A DNA stretch of 64,000 nt from Planktothrix rubescens CCAP 1459/22 (GCA_904830895.1 LR882958.1:1234001-1298000); one strand, 5' to 3'. Shown: positions 8,674 through 18,169, counted from the first letter of the stretch. The notes: generated from the letters alone by a model not told the origin. Translations and numbers: made by a program.

Positions 8674-10005
8674 ATGAACACTCTCGTATCTAATTGTCCT
8701 CCTCAACTTAATTGTTGCGATCGCCAAACCCTGATTAATTATTTTCAGGAGGCTTGGCAACTCGAAGATATGCTCCTAAAAAGTTTAGTCGGGGAAGACA
8801 CATTTTATCTGAATCCCGACCCTTTGAGAAATCCGTTAATTTTTTATCTGGGACATTCGCCATCTTTCTATATCAATAAATTAGTTCAGGTGGGATTATT
8901 AGAAAAATGTCTGAATCAGGACTACGAAATTCTGTTTGGAGTTGGCGTCGATCCCGAAATACCAGAGGAGTTAAATCAAGCGATCGCCCACATGGAATGG
9001 CCAGAAGTTTCCTCAGCTTGGGAATATCGAGAACAAGCCTATAAAATCCTATCAGAATTAATTCAAAAAACGCCGATTACTCTGCCGATTCTTCCCGATT
9101 CTCCCCTGTGGGCCTTAATCATGGGAATTGAACACCAGCGCATTCATGTCGAGACGTCTTCGATGTTATTTCGCCAGCTTCCCCTAGAGCGAGTCAAACG
9201 CCCCTCAAACTGGAAATATGCACCTTCTAAAAGTTATATTCCAGAGAATGAAATGCTTAAAGTTGCCGGGGGAATTGCCCAACTTGGTAAAGATTTTGAT
9301 GATTCCACCTATGGTTGGGATATTGATTATGGGTCACGCACCGTTGAAGTTGCACCTTTTTTAGCTAGTAAATATCTAATTACCAATAGCGAATTTCTGG
9401 ATTTTGTTAAGGCGGGTGGCTATGGAAATCAAGAGTATTGGGATGAAAAATCTTGGCAATGGAAAACTGAAAATAATATCCAACATCCAAAATTTTGGAG
9501 CTCACAAAATGGGAGTTATAAATATCGCGCCCAGTTTGATGAAATTGATTTACCTTTAGATTGGCCTGTGGAAGTCAATTATTATGAAGCAATGGCTTAT
9601 TGTCGTTGGCAAGGTAAAGATACTCGTTTAATGAGTGAAGCTGAGTACAATGTAGCAACTTATGGGAATGGTTTGGTAGAAGATGTAGACGATTATAACC
9701 TGAATTTTAAATTTGGTTCACCGAGTCCAGTTGGAATGTTAGAAACCGCCAAAAGTCCCTCTGGACTTTATGATTTGCGGGGGAATGTTTGGGAATGGTT
9801 GAGTGATAATTTAAACCCCCTTTCAGGATATGAACCCCATTTTCTTTATGAAGATAATTCTGCTATCTTTTTTGATACCCAACATCAAATGATGTTAGGA
9901 GGATGTTGGATAACAAATGGCACGGAATCTTTAAAATATTACCGCAATTGGTTTCGTCCCAATTTCTATCAACACGCTGGTTTTCGGATCGTTCAAGATA
10001 TTTAA
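8674..10005 (+). CDS. OvoA/EgtB-type sulfoxide synthase without methyltransferase domain
   Basis: The 443-residue non-haem iron enzyme has an N-terminal DinB-like domain and a C-terminal formylglycine-generating-enzyme/sulfatase-modifying domain. Predicted iron ligands are H61 (FYLGHS) and the pair H154/H158 (GIEHQRIHVETSS). The N-terminal block DPLRNPLIFYLGHSPSFYIN and GVGVDPE are the pattern of 5-histidylcysteine sulfoxide synthases (OvoA) rather than EgtB. These join cysteine and histidine oxidatively on the path to ovothiol. Most OvoA proteins are near 700 residues and end in a methyltransferase domain, which is absent here. The gene sits between two MscS channels. Confidence 0.75.
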   Translation: MNTLVSNCPPQLNCCDRQTLINYFQEAWQLEDMLLKSLVGEDTFYLNPDPLRNPLIFYLGHSPSFYINKLVQVGLLEKCLNQDYEILFGVGVDPEIPEELNQAIAHMEWPEVSSAWEYREQAYKILSELIQKTPITLPILPDSPLWALIMGIEHQRIHVETSSMLFRQLPLERVKRPSNWKYAPSKSYIPENEMLKVAGGIAQLGKDFDDSTYGWDIDYGSRTVEVAPFLASKYLITNSEFLDFVKAGGYGNQEYWDEKSWQWKTENNIQHPKFWSSQNGSYKYRAQFDEIDLPLDWPVEVNYYEAMAYCRWQGKDTRLMSEAEYNVATYGNGLVEDVDDYNLNFKFGSPSPVGMLETAKSPSGLYDLRGNVWEWLSDNLNPLSGYEPHFLYEDNSAIFFDTQHQMMLGGCWITNGTESLKYYRNWFRPNFYQHAGFRIVQDI

Positions 10006-10023
10006 TTAATACAGTCATCAGTG

Positions 10024-10050
10024 TAGAGACGTGCCATGGCGCGTCTTTAC
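10024..10050. repeat. short inverted repeat, family 1
   Basis: The palindromic sequence TAGAGACGTGCC-A-TGGCGCGTCTTTA sits just after the OvoA-like gene. A second copy with one central change lies at 36051-36078, also directly behind a gene. It may act as a weak terminator or be an interspersed repeat. Confidence 0.55.
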
Positions 10051-10103
10051 CCGTTAGCAGTTATCAGTAAATAGTCTATTAAACTCTTGACTCTGAAAAC
10101 GAA

Positions 10104-11675
10104 ATGAGCGACATATTAATTATCTTGGCTGAAGTCAGCCTAGTGATCATTATTTTTCTATTCTTGATTGCGTTAGTTAGAAATTCATCCCAACTATTAG
10201 TTAAATTTTCAATATTTAAAAGTGACGATTCTCGACTTAAAAATCTGCGTCGAAACATCACCCGATTGTTGGTATTGATTGGCTTAGTGTTGTGTATTGT
10301 AATTGTCGGTGCGAATAGTTTTTTGCTATATCAAGGTAAAAATATTCAACAATATACACTCAATTTAATTAGCCGTATTCCCCCAGGATTTTGGATTACC
10401 TTTGGCATTGGTATTGCTGAAAGTATTGGTGCGGTTATTGTAGCCATAATTGCCCTTAAACTGCTGAAATATTGGCTAAAAATAGCCAGCACTCGCGCCA
10501 AAAACATTGAAAGAAGCACCGCCGACGATGAAAGTATAGATGCTTTCTTTACCGCCCTTTATCAAAGAGTTCGAGGCGGAATATGGCTGTGGGTAATAAT
10601 TTCCTGTACTCAATTTCTCAAATTACCTGCAATCATTTCTGAATATCTCTATATCGCACTGCGAATCTATCTAATTATTGCAGTCGGATTACTGATCCTA
10701 AAAGCCGTCGCCACCATTGTCGATACCCTCGATATTCTCACTCTCAAATACTCCAACTCGGATAACCTGTTGCGATTTTATGCTCGTCTCCAACACCTGA
10801 TTCCATTATTAAAACGGTGTCTGGAATTTGTTATCTATGTCTGCATTGCCACATTAGTAACACAACAAATCCAATTAATCGCCCAACTCTCTACTTTTGG
10901 TCTACGAATTATTAAGATTATTGCCATAGTTTTCTTGAGTCAGGTGTTATCTGAAGTCATCCACTTACTGGTAGAAGAAGTTGTATTTAAAGAGCAGAAT
11001 TTGACGGAAATTCAAAGAAGTAGACGCTTAACTCTAATTCCCTTGTTTAAGAGTTTATTGCAATACTTAGTGTATTTTACCGTTGGAATTTTCATTCTTT
11101 ATACCCTTGATATTAATCCCACTCCCATATTAGCAGGTGCGGGTATCGTTGGTATCGCTGTGGGTTTAGGAGCCCAGACCCTAATTAATGATATCGTCAG
11201 TGGCTTTTTTATTCTGTTTGACAATTACTATTTAGTCGGTGATTATATTGAAGCGGGGAAAGTAGAGGGTACGGTGGAGGCGATAGAATTGAGAACAACC
11301 CGCATCCGACATCCTAATGGTCAATTACAAATTATTCGCAATGGTGATATGGGTTCAATTACCAATTATTCCAAACAATATATTTTTGCCGTAGTAGATG
11401 TTAGCGTCCCTTATGATTCTAATTTGGCTCATGTTTATCAAGTTATTGAGGAGGTAGGACAACAGTTAAAAGCCAATTCTACAGATATACTCGAACTCAC
11501 ACAAATTGATGGCGTAGAAAGTCTGAGCGAGTCTAACTTATTGTTACGGACATTAACCAAAGTCAAGCCCGGAAAACATCTTCAGATTCAGCGTATTTTG
11601 CGAAAGAATTTTATGGATACCTTGTTACAAGAAGGGATTCTACTTCCGGCTAACCCTAAAATTAGTGAAGATTAA
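10104..11675 (+). CDS. large MscS-family mechanosensitive channel
   Basis: The 523-residue protein has an extended N-terminal membrane region (about eight hydrophobic helices) before the pore helix at about residues 343-370, AGAGIVGIAVGLGAQTLIND, a clear MscS TM3. The beta domain GDYIEAGKVEGTVEAIELRTT and the alpha/beta C-terminal domain follow. The extra N-terminal helices resemble MscK/YnaI-like large MscS homologues. Its position between the sulfoxide synthase and the betaine transporter supports osmotic-stress function. It lies about 100 bases after the previous gene. The 236-bp gap downstream contains a -10-like TATGAT near 11730 but no gene. Confidence 0.9.
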   Translation: MSDILIILAEVSLVIIIFLFLIALVRNSSQLLVKFSIFKSDDSRLKNLRRNITRLLVLIGLVLCIVIVGANSFLLYQGKNIQQYTLNLISRIPPGFWITFGIGIAESIGAVIVAIIALKLLKYWLKIASTRAKNIERSTADDESIDAFFTALYQRVRGGIWLWVIISCTQFLKLPAIISEYLYIALRIYLIIAVGLLILKAVATIVDTLDILTLKYSNSDNLLRFYARLQHLIPLLKRCLEFVIYVCIATLVTQQIQLIAQLSTFGLRIIKIIAIVFLSQVLSEVIHLLVEEVVFKEQNLTEIQRSRRLTLIPLFKSLLQYLVYFTVGIFILYTLDINPTPILAGAGIVGIAVGLGAQTLINDIVSGFFILFDNYYLVGDYIEAGKVEGTVEAIELRTTRIRHPNGQLQIIRNGDMGSITNYSKQYIFAVVDVSVPYDSNLAHVYQVIEEVGQQLKANSTDILELTQIDGVESLSESNLLLRTLTKVKPGKHLQIQRILRKNFMDTLLQEGILLPANPKISED

Positions 11676-11911
11676 TTGGGTATTATTGGGGATGTTATAA
11701 ATCTTAAAATGTAGCGATCAATTTTGTAGTATGATCGTTTACAGAAACCATAATCACTAATCTAGTCTTGCATAAAGATCACAAAGATTGGCGTTAGCTA
11801 ACCCAAAACAGCATCCAAACTCGGTAATTTTATCCTAAATTTATCAGGAATAAAAAATTAATAATTTGCACAATTAAACCCAGAACCCTTTATTTTTTTG
11901 ACCAAAAAAGT

Positions 11912-13105
11912 ATGAGTGATCCTAAACCCAAAATCCGCATCGAACATCTGATCAAGATCTATGGAGAGAATTGCTCTGCCGCCCTGAAGCTGTTTTCACA
12001 GGGAGCCAACCGAGAAGCTATCTTACAAGCCACAGGTCAGGTTCTCGGCATTGCCGATGTATCTTTTACCATTAACCCAGGGGAAATTTTTGTGGTGATG
12101 GGTTTGTCCGGTTCGGGTAAATCGACTCTTATTCGTTGTATTAATCGTTTGATTACACCAACCCGGGGACACATTTATATTGATGATGAGGATATTGCTT
12201 ATATAGATGAAAAACGAATTCGTCAAATTCGTCTTACTAAAGTATCAATGGTATTTCAGCATTTTGGGTTATTTCCCCATCGAACCGTCGCGGATAACGT
12301 AGAATACGGACTAAAGTTACTTGGGATGAGCAAAACCCAACGCCGGAACAAAGCCTTGGAAGCCTTGGAAGTCGTGGGGTTAGCTCAATGGGCAGACTAT
12401 CGACCCTCTGCTTTGAGTGGGGGAATGCAGCAAAGGGTTGGGCTGGCTCGTGCTTTGGCAACGGATGCCGAGATTTTGCTGATGGATGAACCGTTTAGTG
12501 CCCTCGATCCCTTAACTCGCAGGGAGATGCAGAATGAATTATTACGACTTCAGAAAGAGTTGAATAAAACCATAGTTTTTATTACTCACGATACTCAAGA
12601 AGCCCTAAAATTAGGCGATCGAATTGCGGTGATGAAAGAGGGGGTGATTGTTCAACTTGGGACACCAAAAGAACTGTTAAATCAACCAACTAATGACTAT
12701 ATCCGTGATTTTATTCAAGATGTTAATCGCGGGCAAATACTCAAAGCAGGAACCATTGCCCGTCCAACTATTTGTTTAATTATTGGTGAAGATTTGGAGC
12801 CAGGAACACTCAAACAGATACAGAAGCAAAACCTCCAGCGCATCTATATACTCAATTCTGATCAAGAACCTATTGGTTTTATTAATCCAGAACAGCTTGA
12901 TCTAGCAATTCAGCAAGACCTTAAAAATATTACCAATAAATTGATACAAACCAACTTTTCCCAGGTTAAATCCACAGTGCCTTTAGAAGATATTTTTCAC
13001 CTTTACCGCAACGAACAAAGCCTAGTTGTGGTTGATGAAACCGGAAAGTTTAAGGGAGTTTTAGAATCGGCAGATGTCCTTGCTAGTATTAGTAAGTTCA
13101 CCTAA
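11912..13105 (+). CDS. proV: glycine betaine/proline ABC transporter, ATP-binding subunit
   Basis: The 397-residue ABC ATPase of the OpuA/ProV type powers uptake of glycine betaine or proline betaine. It has Walker A GLSGSGKST at 64-72, a Q-loop in MVFQHFGLFPHRTV, the signature LSGGMQQR at 168-175 and Walker B LLMDEPFSALDP with D192/E193. The N-terminal extension CSAALKLFSQGANREAI is characteristic of this subfamily. After residue about 275 comes a degenerate pair of CBS-like segments (ending LVVVDETGKFKGVLESADVL), which in OpuA sense ionic strength. The fused binding-protein/permease follows. Confidence 0.92.
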   Translation: MSDPKPKIRIEHLIKIYGENCSAALKLFSQGANREAILQATGQVLGIADVSFTINPGEIFVVMGLSGSGKSTLIRCINRLITPTRGHIYIDDEDIAYIDEKRIRQIRLTKVSMVFQHFGLFPHRTVADNVEYGLKLLGMSKTQRRNKALEALEVVGLAQWADYRPSALSGGMQQRVGLARALATDAEILLMDEPFSALDPLTRREMQNELLRLQKELNKTIVFITHDTQEALKLGDRIAVMKEGVIVQLGTPKELLNQPTNDYIRDFIQDVNRGQILKAGTIARPTICLIIGEDLEPGTLKQIQKQNLQRIYILNSDQEPIGFINPEQLDLAIQQDLKNITNKLIQTNFSQVKSTVPLEDIFHLYRNEQSLVVVDETGKFKGVLESADVLASISKFT

Positions 13106-13140
13106 ATAGATTGTAATAATTTACAATTGAAGGGAACAGG

Positions 13141-13258
13141 CAATAGGCAATAGGCAATAGGCAATAGGCAATAGAAAGAGTTTACCTGCCTCCCCTGCTC
13201 CCGCTACCTTGGGGACTGCTATATTATCCCCATTCGTAATTCGTAATTCGTAATTCAT
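13141..13258. repeat. heptanucleotide repeats (STRR) between transporter genes
   Basis: Two short tracts lie in the 157-bp gap inside the transporter operon: CAATAGG repeated four times plus a partial at 13141-13174, and ATTCGTA repeated three times plus a partial at 13232-13258. Both have a 7-bp period, as in cyanobacterial STRR sequences. They separate the two transporter genes and could affect co-transcription. Confidence 0.8.
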
Positions 13259-13262
13259 AAAG

Positions 13263-15203
13263 ATGATCAAACAACGCCTAAAAAAATCAGTTTTGTTAGT
13301 TCTGACAACTATATTTCTGATCGGTTTAATCAGTTTTTCCTCCGGCGCACAAACTACAAATTCTGCTCTACCCGGAAATGCTATTACTATTCGTTCAGGG
13401 ACAAGTGATTGGATTGAGGATTTTTTTCAAACTGAGATTGTTAATATTGGGTTGGGGAGACTCGGCTACAAAACAGCCCCACTGGTGGCGGTAGCCTATC
13501 CAGCCCTCTATACCGCCATCGCTAATGGTGATTTAGATATTGCTCCCGTCTTTGGAGACCCCGGACATAACGAATTTTATAAAAATGCTGGCGGTGAAAA
13601 AAAGTTGGAGAAATTGGGTCTGCTTTTTCCGATTATACAGGGCTATCAAATTGATAAAAAGACTGCTGATAAATATGGGATTACTAACTTACAACAATTT
13701 CAAGATCCAAAAATTGCCCAGTTATTTGATAGCGATGGAGATGGCAAAGCCGATCTAGTAGGTTGCGATCCCGGTTGGAGTTGTGAGTTAGAAATGAAGC
13801 ATCATTTAGATGCTTACAAACTACGCGATACTGTTGAAATCAATCAGGGAAATTATACCGCCTTACTTGCCGATGCCTTAACTCGTTACAAACAAGGAAA
13901 ACCGTTTTTTTCCTATGCTCATAGTCCTTTCTGGCTGGGTCAGGTGCTAAAAGTCGGTCAAGATGTTATTTGGTTAGAAGTTCCTTTTACTGCCTCTAAT
14001 ATTGAAAATCTTACCGCCAAAGATACATCTGTAAATGGGAAAAATCTGGGGATGGTTCAAGGTAAATATCGAGTGATTGCCAATAAGGAATTTTTGGCAA
14101 AAAATCCATCGGTAAAACATTTCTTGGAACTGGTTGAAATTCCTTATGAAGATATGATTCAGGAAAGCTATCGGATTAAAAACGGTGAAAATAAACCCCA
14201 AGATATTCGTCGTCATGCCGAAGAATGGGTTAAGCAAAATCAAGATGTTTTTGATGGCTGGTTAGCTCAAATAAATCAGAGCAGTAATAATTTAGTAGAA
14301 AATTCCTCAAATATAGGAAATAATACTAACAGCAAAAATCCACAAGGACTGAATATATTACTAAATCCCTTCCAACTTTACACCATTCCTTTAGATAAAT
14401 GGATTACAGGCGGCATTAATTTCCTGGTAGATAACTTTCGTCCCTTTTTCCAGACTATTCGTATTCCTATCAGTTGGGTATTAACACAAATTCGCGGTTT
14501 ATTGCTGGCAATTCCCCCTCTGATTTCTTTACTTTTAATTAGCCTGATGACCTGGAAAATTGCCGGACAAAGTATAGGAATTTATAGCCTGCTTGCCCTA
14601 ACTTTGATTGGTTTTCTTGGGCTGTGGGAAGCCGCCATGGTTACCCTTGCCTTGGTGGTTACGGCGGTTATATTCTGTATTATAGTCGGCATTCCCTTGG
14701 GTGTGGCCTGTGCCCGGAGCGATCGCTTTGAGCAAGCATTTAGACCCCTGCTCGATGCCATGCAAACCCTACCAACTTTTGTCTATCTAGTTCCCGTGGT
14801 GATGCTATTTGGGATTGGAGAAGTTCCGGGGGTAATTGCCACGATTATCTATGCCCTTCCCCCCTTAATTCGGTTTACTAATTTGGGTATTAGACAAGTC
14901 TCGGCAGATGTTGTGGAGGCGGCCTATGCTTTTGGTTCAACCCCTGGACAAATCCTGTGGGAAGTGCAAATTCCTCTGGCCATACCAACAATTTTGGCAG
15001 GAGTGAATCAAACAGTATTATTTGCTTTGGGAATGTCGGTAATTGCTTCCATGATTGCAGTACCCGGACTTGGTTTAACTGTATTACAAGGAATGGGGCG
15101 TTTGGATGTGGGGATGGCCGCAGTGGGGGGATTAGGAATTGTTTTGTTAGCAATTCTGCTTGACCGGATTACTCAAGCCATGGGAAAATCAAATAACTCT
15201 TGA
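13263..15203 (+). CDS. fused glycine betaine-binding protein and permease (ProX-ProW type)
   Basis: The 646-residue protein has a signal peptide at 1-29 (basic start, hydrophobic core, SGA cleavage region), then a ProX/OpuAC-like substrate-binding domain to about residue 335. That domain contains the conserved VFGDPGHNEFY and DSDGDGKADLVGCDPGW. The C-terminal part (about 400-646) is the binding-protein-dependent permease, with an EAA-type loop VVEAAYAFGSTPGQILWEVQ. The binding domain is N-terminal, opposite to the permease-binding-domain order of Lactococcus OpuABC. With the ATPase gene just upstream it forms a complete two-gene importer. Confidence 0.88.
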   Translation: MIKQRLKKSVLLVLTTIFLIGLISFSSGAQTTNSALPGNAITIRSGTSDWIEDFFQTEIVNIGLGRLGYKTAPLVAVAYPALYTAIANGDLDIAPVFGDPGHNEFYKNAGGEKKLEKLGLLFPIIQGYQIDKKTADKYGITNLQQFQDPKIAQLFDSDGDGKADLVGCDPGWSCELEMKHHLDAYKLRDTVEINQGNYTALLADALTRYKQGKPFFSYAHSPFWLGQVLKVGQDVIWLEVPFTASNIENLTAKDTSVNGKNLGMVQGKYRVIANKEFLAKNPSVKHFLELVEIPYEDMIQESYRIKNGENKPQDIRRHAEEWVKQNQDVFDGWLAQINQSSNNLVENSSNIGNNTNSKNPQGLNILLNPFQLYTIPLDKWITGGINFLVDNFRPFFQTIRIPISWVLTQIRGLLLAIPPLISLLLISLMTWKIAGQSIGIYSLLALTLIGFLGLWEAAMVTLALVVTAVIFCIIVGIPLGVACARSDRFEQAFRPLLDAMQTLPTFVYLVPVVMLFGIGEVPGVIATIIYALPPLIRFTNLGIRQVSADVVEAAYAFGSTPGQILWEVQIPLAIPTILAGVNQTVLFALGMSVIASMIAVPGLGLTVLQGMGRLDVGMAAVGGLGIVLLAILLDRITQAMGKSNNS

Positions 15204-15223
15204 GATCTCTATTTTGTAGAGGA

Positions 15224-16015
15224 TTAGCTCTGATATTGAACCCGGCGATCGCTTTCTTCAGCAACAGAATAAGCCTGAATTATTGTGTATAAATCAGTAT
15301 CTCTTTCTAATAAACAGGCATGACCGCTATCGGGTAAAACCACCATTTGAGCATTAGGTAAAGTTTGGGTTAAAAATCTTGCTTCTAACACAGAAGGTAA
15401 TAATCTATCAGCACCACTGGCAATTACTAAAACCGGAATATTAACCCGATTCAGATCGGATTTACTGGGTTTAAATAGGCGCAATAATTCTAATCGCCAA
15501 ACTGAAGTTCCTTGGGGAACGGACTTCATCGCTGTTAATAGGGCTTGACGTTCTGAAGCTTCAATCCGTCCTAAAGCTCCTAAAAAGGGCAATAAACCAA
15601 CAATAGAACTGGGATAAAACCAATCGGGAAGCCATTGGGTTAAATAGGAACCCCATTGTAACCAAGGCTGTTGTTTAATAGATGAAGCGGGATTAACTAA
15701 AATTAAACGACTAAACCAATGGGGGGCAAAAATTGTGACTAATAACGCCAAACATCCCCCAAAGGATTCTCCACATAAATAAATCTCCCGTTTGGGGTTA
15801 GTTTTACGTTCTATTTCAATTAAATCTATAGTTTTTTTAACTAAGGTTTCCCAGTTAGATTGATCGGTTTGGGGAATAGTTAAACAACGAATTTCAAACG
15901 CATCCATTAACCGAGGAATTTGAACTGTGAATAGTTGACCTGTTCCATCCATTCCTGGAAAAAAGAGGAATAGGGGTAAATCGGGTCTGGGATCAGTGGG
16001 TTTAAGAAAATTCAA
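15224..16015 (-). CDS. alpha/beta hydrolase
   Basis: The 263-residue alpha/beta hydrolase has a nucleophile elbow GESFGG (S84), an acid in ASGADRLLP (D203) and a histidine in DSGHACLLE (H232), so a full catalytic triad is visible. The oxyanion-hole region is FFPGMDGTGQ. The pattern resembles the hydrolase half of plant and cyanobacterial phytyl ester/acyltransferase-type proteins, but the substrate is not determined. It lies 198 bases downstream of fabD on the same strand, separated by palindromic repeats. Co-transcription with the fatty-acid genes is possible but not shown. Confidence 0.75.
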   Translation of the reverse strand: MNFLKPTDPRPDLPLFLFFPGMDGTGQLFTVQIPRLMDAFEIRCLTIPQTDQSNWETLVKKTIDLIEIERKTNPKREIYLCGESFGGCLALLVTIFAPHWFSRLILVNPASSIKQQPWLQWGSYLTQWLPDWFYPSSIVGLLPFLGALGRIEASERQALLTAMKSVPQGTSVWRLELLRLFKPSKSDLNRVNIPVLVIASGADRLLPSVLEARFLTQTLPNAQMVVLPDSGHACLLERDTDLYTIIQAYSVAEESDRRVQYQS

Positions 16016-16039
16016 AGTATTTTAGGTGATTCTAATTAA

Positions 16040-16213
16040 TATTCCCCGTTGTTGCGCTTCAGCGCAATCTTAGAGGCCCTCAAGTGCAACAACGAACCTT
16101 AGTATATTTTCTTTCGTTGTCGTTGTTAAGGCTCTTAAGATTGCGCTGAAGCGCAACAACGGTTGTCAGATTGCGCTGAAGCGCAACAACGGCAACAACG
16201 GCAACAACGGTTG
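16040..16213. repeat. cluster of TTGCGCTGAAGCGCAA palindromes with CAACAACGG repeats
   Basis: A 16-bp palindrome TTGCGCT-GA-AGCGCAA occurs three times: about 16053-16068 in one orientation and near 16143-16158 and 16171-16186 in the other. It is followed by tandem CAACAACGG/CAACGG units up to the fabD stop. It can fold into several hairpins. It may serve as transcription terminator or mRNA stabiliser behind fabD, but there is no clean T-run. Confidence 0.65.
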
Positions 16214-17071
16214 TTATATGTTTTGTAACAGAATTTCGGGACAAGTCCGTTTCATTAAGCCTGTAAGGACGTTTCCAGGGCCAATTTCTACAACTTGTGT
16301 CACCCCTAATATTGATAATTGTAAACAAATTTCTCGCCATCGCACAGAACCCGTCATTTGTTGGGTGAGACGTTGTTTTAACAGAGTAGCATCAGTTGTG
16401 GGTGTGGGATCAACATTGGAGAGAACTGGAATTTTGGCATTATTAAAGGCAATTCCGTCTAAAACCTGTTGAAATTGTGTGGCGCTTAGGTGCATTAAGG
16501 GGGAATGAAAAGCGCCGGAAACGTTTAATTTTACCGCCCGTTTGACTTTAATATTTGCTAAGACATGATCAACCGCTTCTGGGGTTCCAGAAATTACCAC
16601 CTGGGCGGCACTATTATCATTCGCCAGAACAATATTTGGGGTTTGTTGAATTTGTTGATCCAGTTGTTCTCGATCAAAACCAATTAACGCCGCCATTTGT
16701 CCCCCGACCGAACTATTCATTAATTCAGCCCGACATTGAACTAATTTCAAACCCGTTTCAAAATCAAACACCCCCGCAACATATAACGCCACATATTCCC
16801 CTAAGCTATGACCTGCAACATAATCGGGGGATTGTCCTTGTTTTTTTAAATGATCAACTAATAGGCTTTCAACCACATATAAACTAGGTTGAGTATATAA
16901 AGTTTGAGATATTTTATCTTCGGGATGTTGACAAATTTCAGGAACAGACCAACCCAGAATTTTTTCAGCTAATTTTAATCGTTCTTGATGTTCAGATTGT
17001 TCAAATAAATCCGATCCCATCCCAATTTTTTGTGAACCCTGACCCGGAAAAATCCATGCTGTTGTTGTCAT
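16214..17071 (-). CDS. fabD: malonyl-CoA:ACP transacylase
   Basis: The 285-residue FabD transfers malonyl from CoA to acyl carrier protein to supply fatty-acid elongation. It starts TAWIFPGQGSQKIGMG, has the nucleophile S89 in GHSLGEY and the catalytic H189 in GAFHSPLM. The length is standard. It is downstream of plsX and fabH on the same strand, forming the usual bacterial fatty-acid initiation cluster. The stop codon lies at the edge of a repeat-rich region. Confidence 0.96.
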   Translation of the reverse strand: MTTTAWIFPGQGSQKIGMGSDLFEQSEHQERLKLAEKILGWSVPEICQHPEDKISQTLYTQPSLYVVESLLVDHLKKQGQSPDYVAGHSLGEYVALYVAGVFDFETGLKLVQCRAELMNSSVGGQMAALIGFDREQLDQQIQQTPNIVLANDNSAAQVVISGTPEAVDHVLANIKVKRAVKLNVSGAFHSPLMHLSATQFQQVLDGIAFNNAKIPVLSNVDPTPTTDATLLKQRLTQQMTGSVRWREICLQLSILGVTQVVEIGPGNVLTGLMKRTCPEILLQNI

Positions 17072-17082
17072 TTTTATTAGTC

Positions 17083-17114
17083 AATTGTTAATTGTTAATA
17101 GTTAATTGTTAATG
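17083..17114. repeat. heptanucleotide repeat (STRR) between fabH and fabD
   Basis: ATTGTTA-type units with 7-bp period fill much of the 58-bp gap upstream of fabD. No clear ribosome-binding site is visible in it. Confidence 0.7.
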
Positions 17115-17129
17115 AGCGGGGACACCCCC

Positions 17130-18122
17130 CTACCTCCCCCATTCAAACAAAGCCGCCCCCCAGGTTAATCCCGCACCAAAACCAGATATCATAATCCGAT
17201 CACCCGGTTTAATTTTTCCCTCTCGCACCGCTTCATCGAGGGCTAAGGGAATCGAAGCCGCAGAAGTATTACCATATTTTGCCAAATTACTAATCACTTT
17301 TTTCGGGGGAATATTTAATCGTTCTGCGACCGCATTTAAAATACGTTGATTGGCTTGATGGAGAATTAACCAATCAATTTGATCGACGGTTAAATTGGCT
17401 CTAAATAATGCTTTTTCAATGACTTCTGGAACCTTTTTTACCGCAAATTTATAGATTTCTTGACCATTCATCGTAATCGGGTTATAGGTTCCTTGACCAA
17501 TCGTAATTCCGGTTAATATTTCCTGTGGTTCGGGTCGATAGGATAAATTTAAAGACTGATTTTGCCTACCATCACTTCTAATTTCAAATCCTAATAAGCG
17601 ATCGCGTTCATCCGCTTGTAAAACCACCGCCCCGGCCCCATCTCCGAATAAAATACAGGTTCTGCGATCTGACCAATCAACCCAACGGGAGAGAATATCA
17701 GCCCCAATTAAAAGAACATTTTGATAGACTCCAGTGCGAATAAATTGAGAGGCGGTGACTAACCCAAATACAAACCCCGAACAGGCGGCGGTCATATCAA
17801 AAGCCACCGCTTTAGTTGCACCTAATTGATATTGAATAAAACTAGCACTGCCAAACAGATCATCAGCCGTGGATGTAGCTAAGATAATCAAATCAATATC
17901 CGCCGGGTCAATTGCTGCCATGGCGATCGCATTTTGAGCCGCCGCTATTGCTAATTGACTCAACGACGTATCAGGGTCAGCTAAACGTCGCTGAGTAATT
18001 CCGGTGCGAGAAGTAATCCATTCATCGGAGGTTTCGACCCGTTCAGAGAGTCCATGATTATCCAGTAAAACCGAGGGTGTAGCCGATCCGCAACCCGTAA
18101 TTGAAATGCCTGTTGTTATCAT
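17130..18122 (-). CDS. fabH: beta-ketoacyl-ACP synthase III
   Basis: The 330-residue KAS III condenses acetyl-CoA with malonyl-ACP to start fatty-acid synthesis. The catalytic triad is visible: C114 in DMTAACSGFVFG, H255 in LHQANQRIL and N285 in KYGNTSAAS. The thiolase-fold length is standard. It lies 47 bases downstream of plsX and is followed by fabD, so the three genes probably form one operon. The short gap to plsX holds GTTCCGGT-like repeats. Confidence 0.96.
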   Translation of the reverse strand: MITTGISITGCGSATPSVLLDNHGLSERVETSDEWITSRTGITQRRLADPDTSLSQLAIAAAQNAIAMAAIDPADIDLIILATSTADDLFGSASFIQYQLGATKAVAFDMTAACSGFVFGLVTASQFIRTGVYQNVLLIGADILSRWVDWSDRRTCILFGDGAGAVVLQADERDRLLGFEIRSDGRQNQSLNLSYRPEPQEILTGITIGQGTYNPITMNGQEIYKFAVKKVPEVIEKALFRANLTVDQIDWLILHQANQRILNAVAERLNIPPKKVISNLAKYGNTSAASIPLALDEAVREGKIKPGDRIMISGFGAGLTWGAALFEWGR

Positions 18123-18169
18123 TGTTTCTGTTCCGGTGTTCCGGTGTTCCCTATTCCCTGAAATAGCGA

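Noticed and set aside
16034-16213. Reading through palindromes as an 86-residue minus-strand protein
   Set aside because: The translation contains VVAVVAVVA and repeated LQRNL from the triplet repeats; not a real gene.
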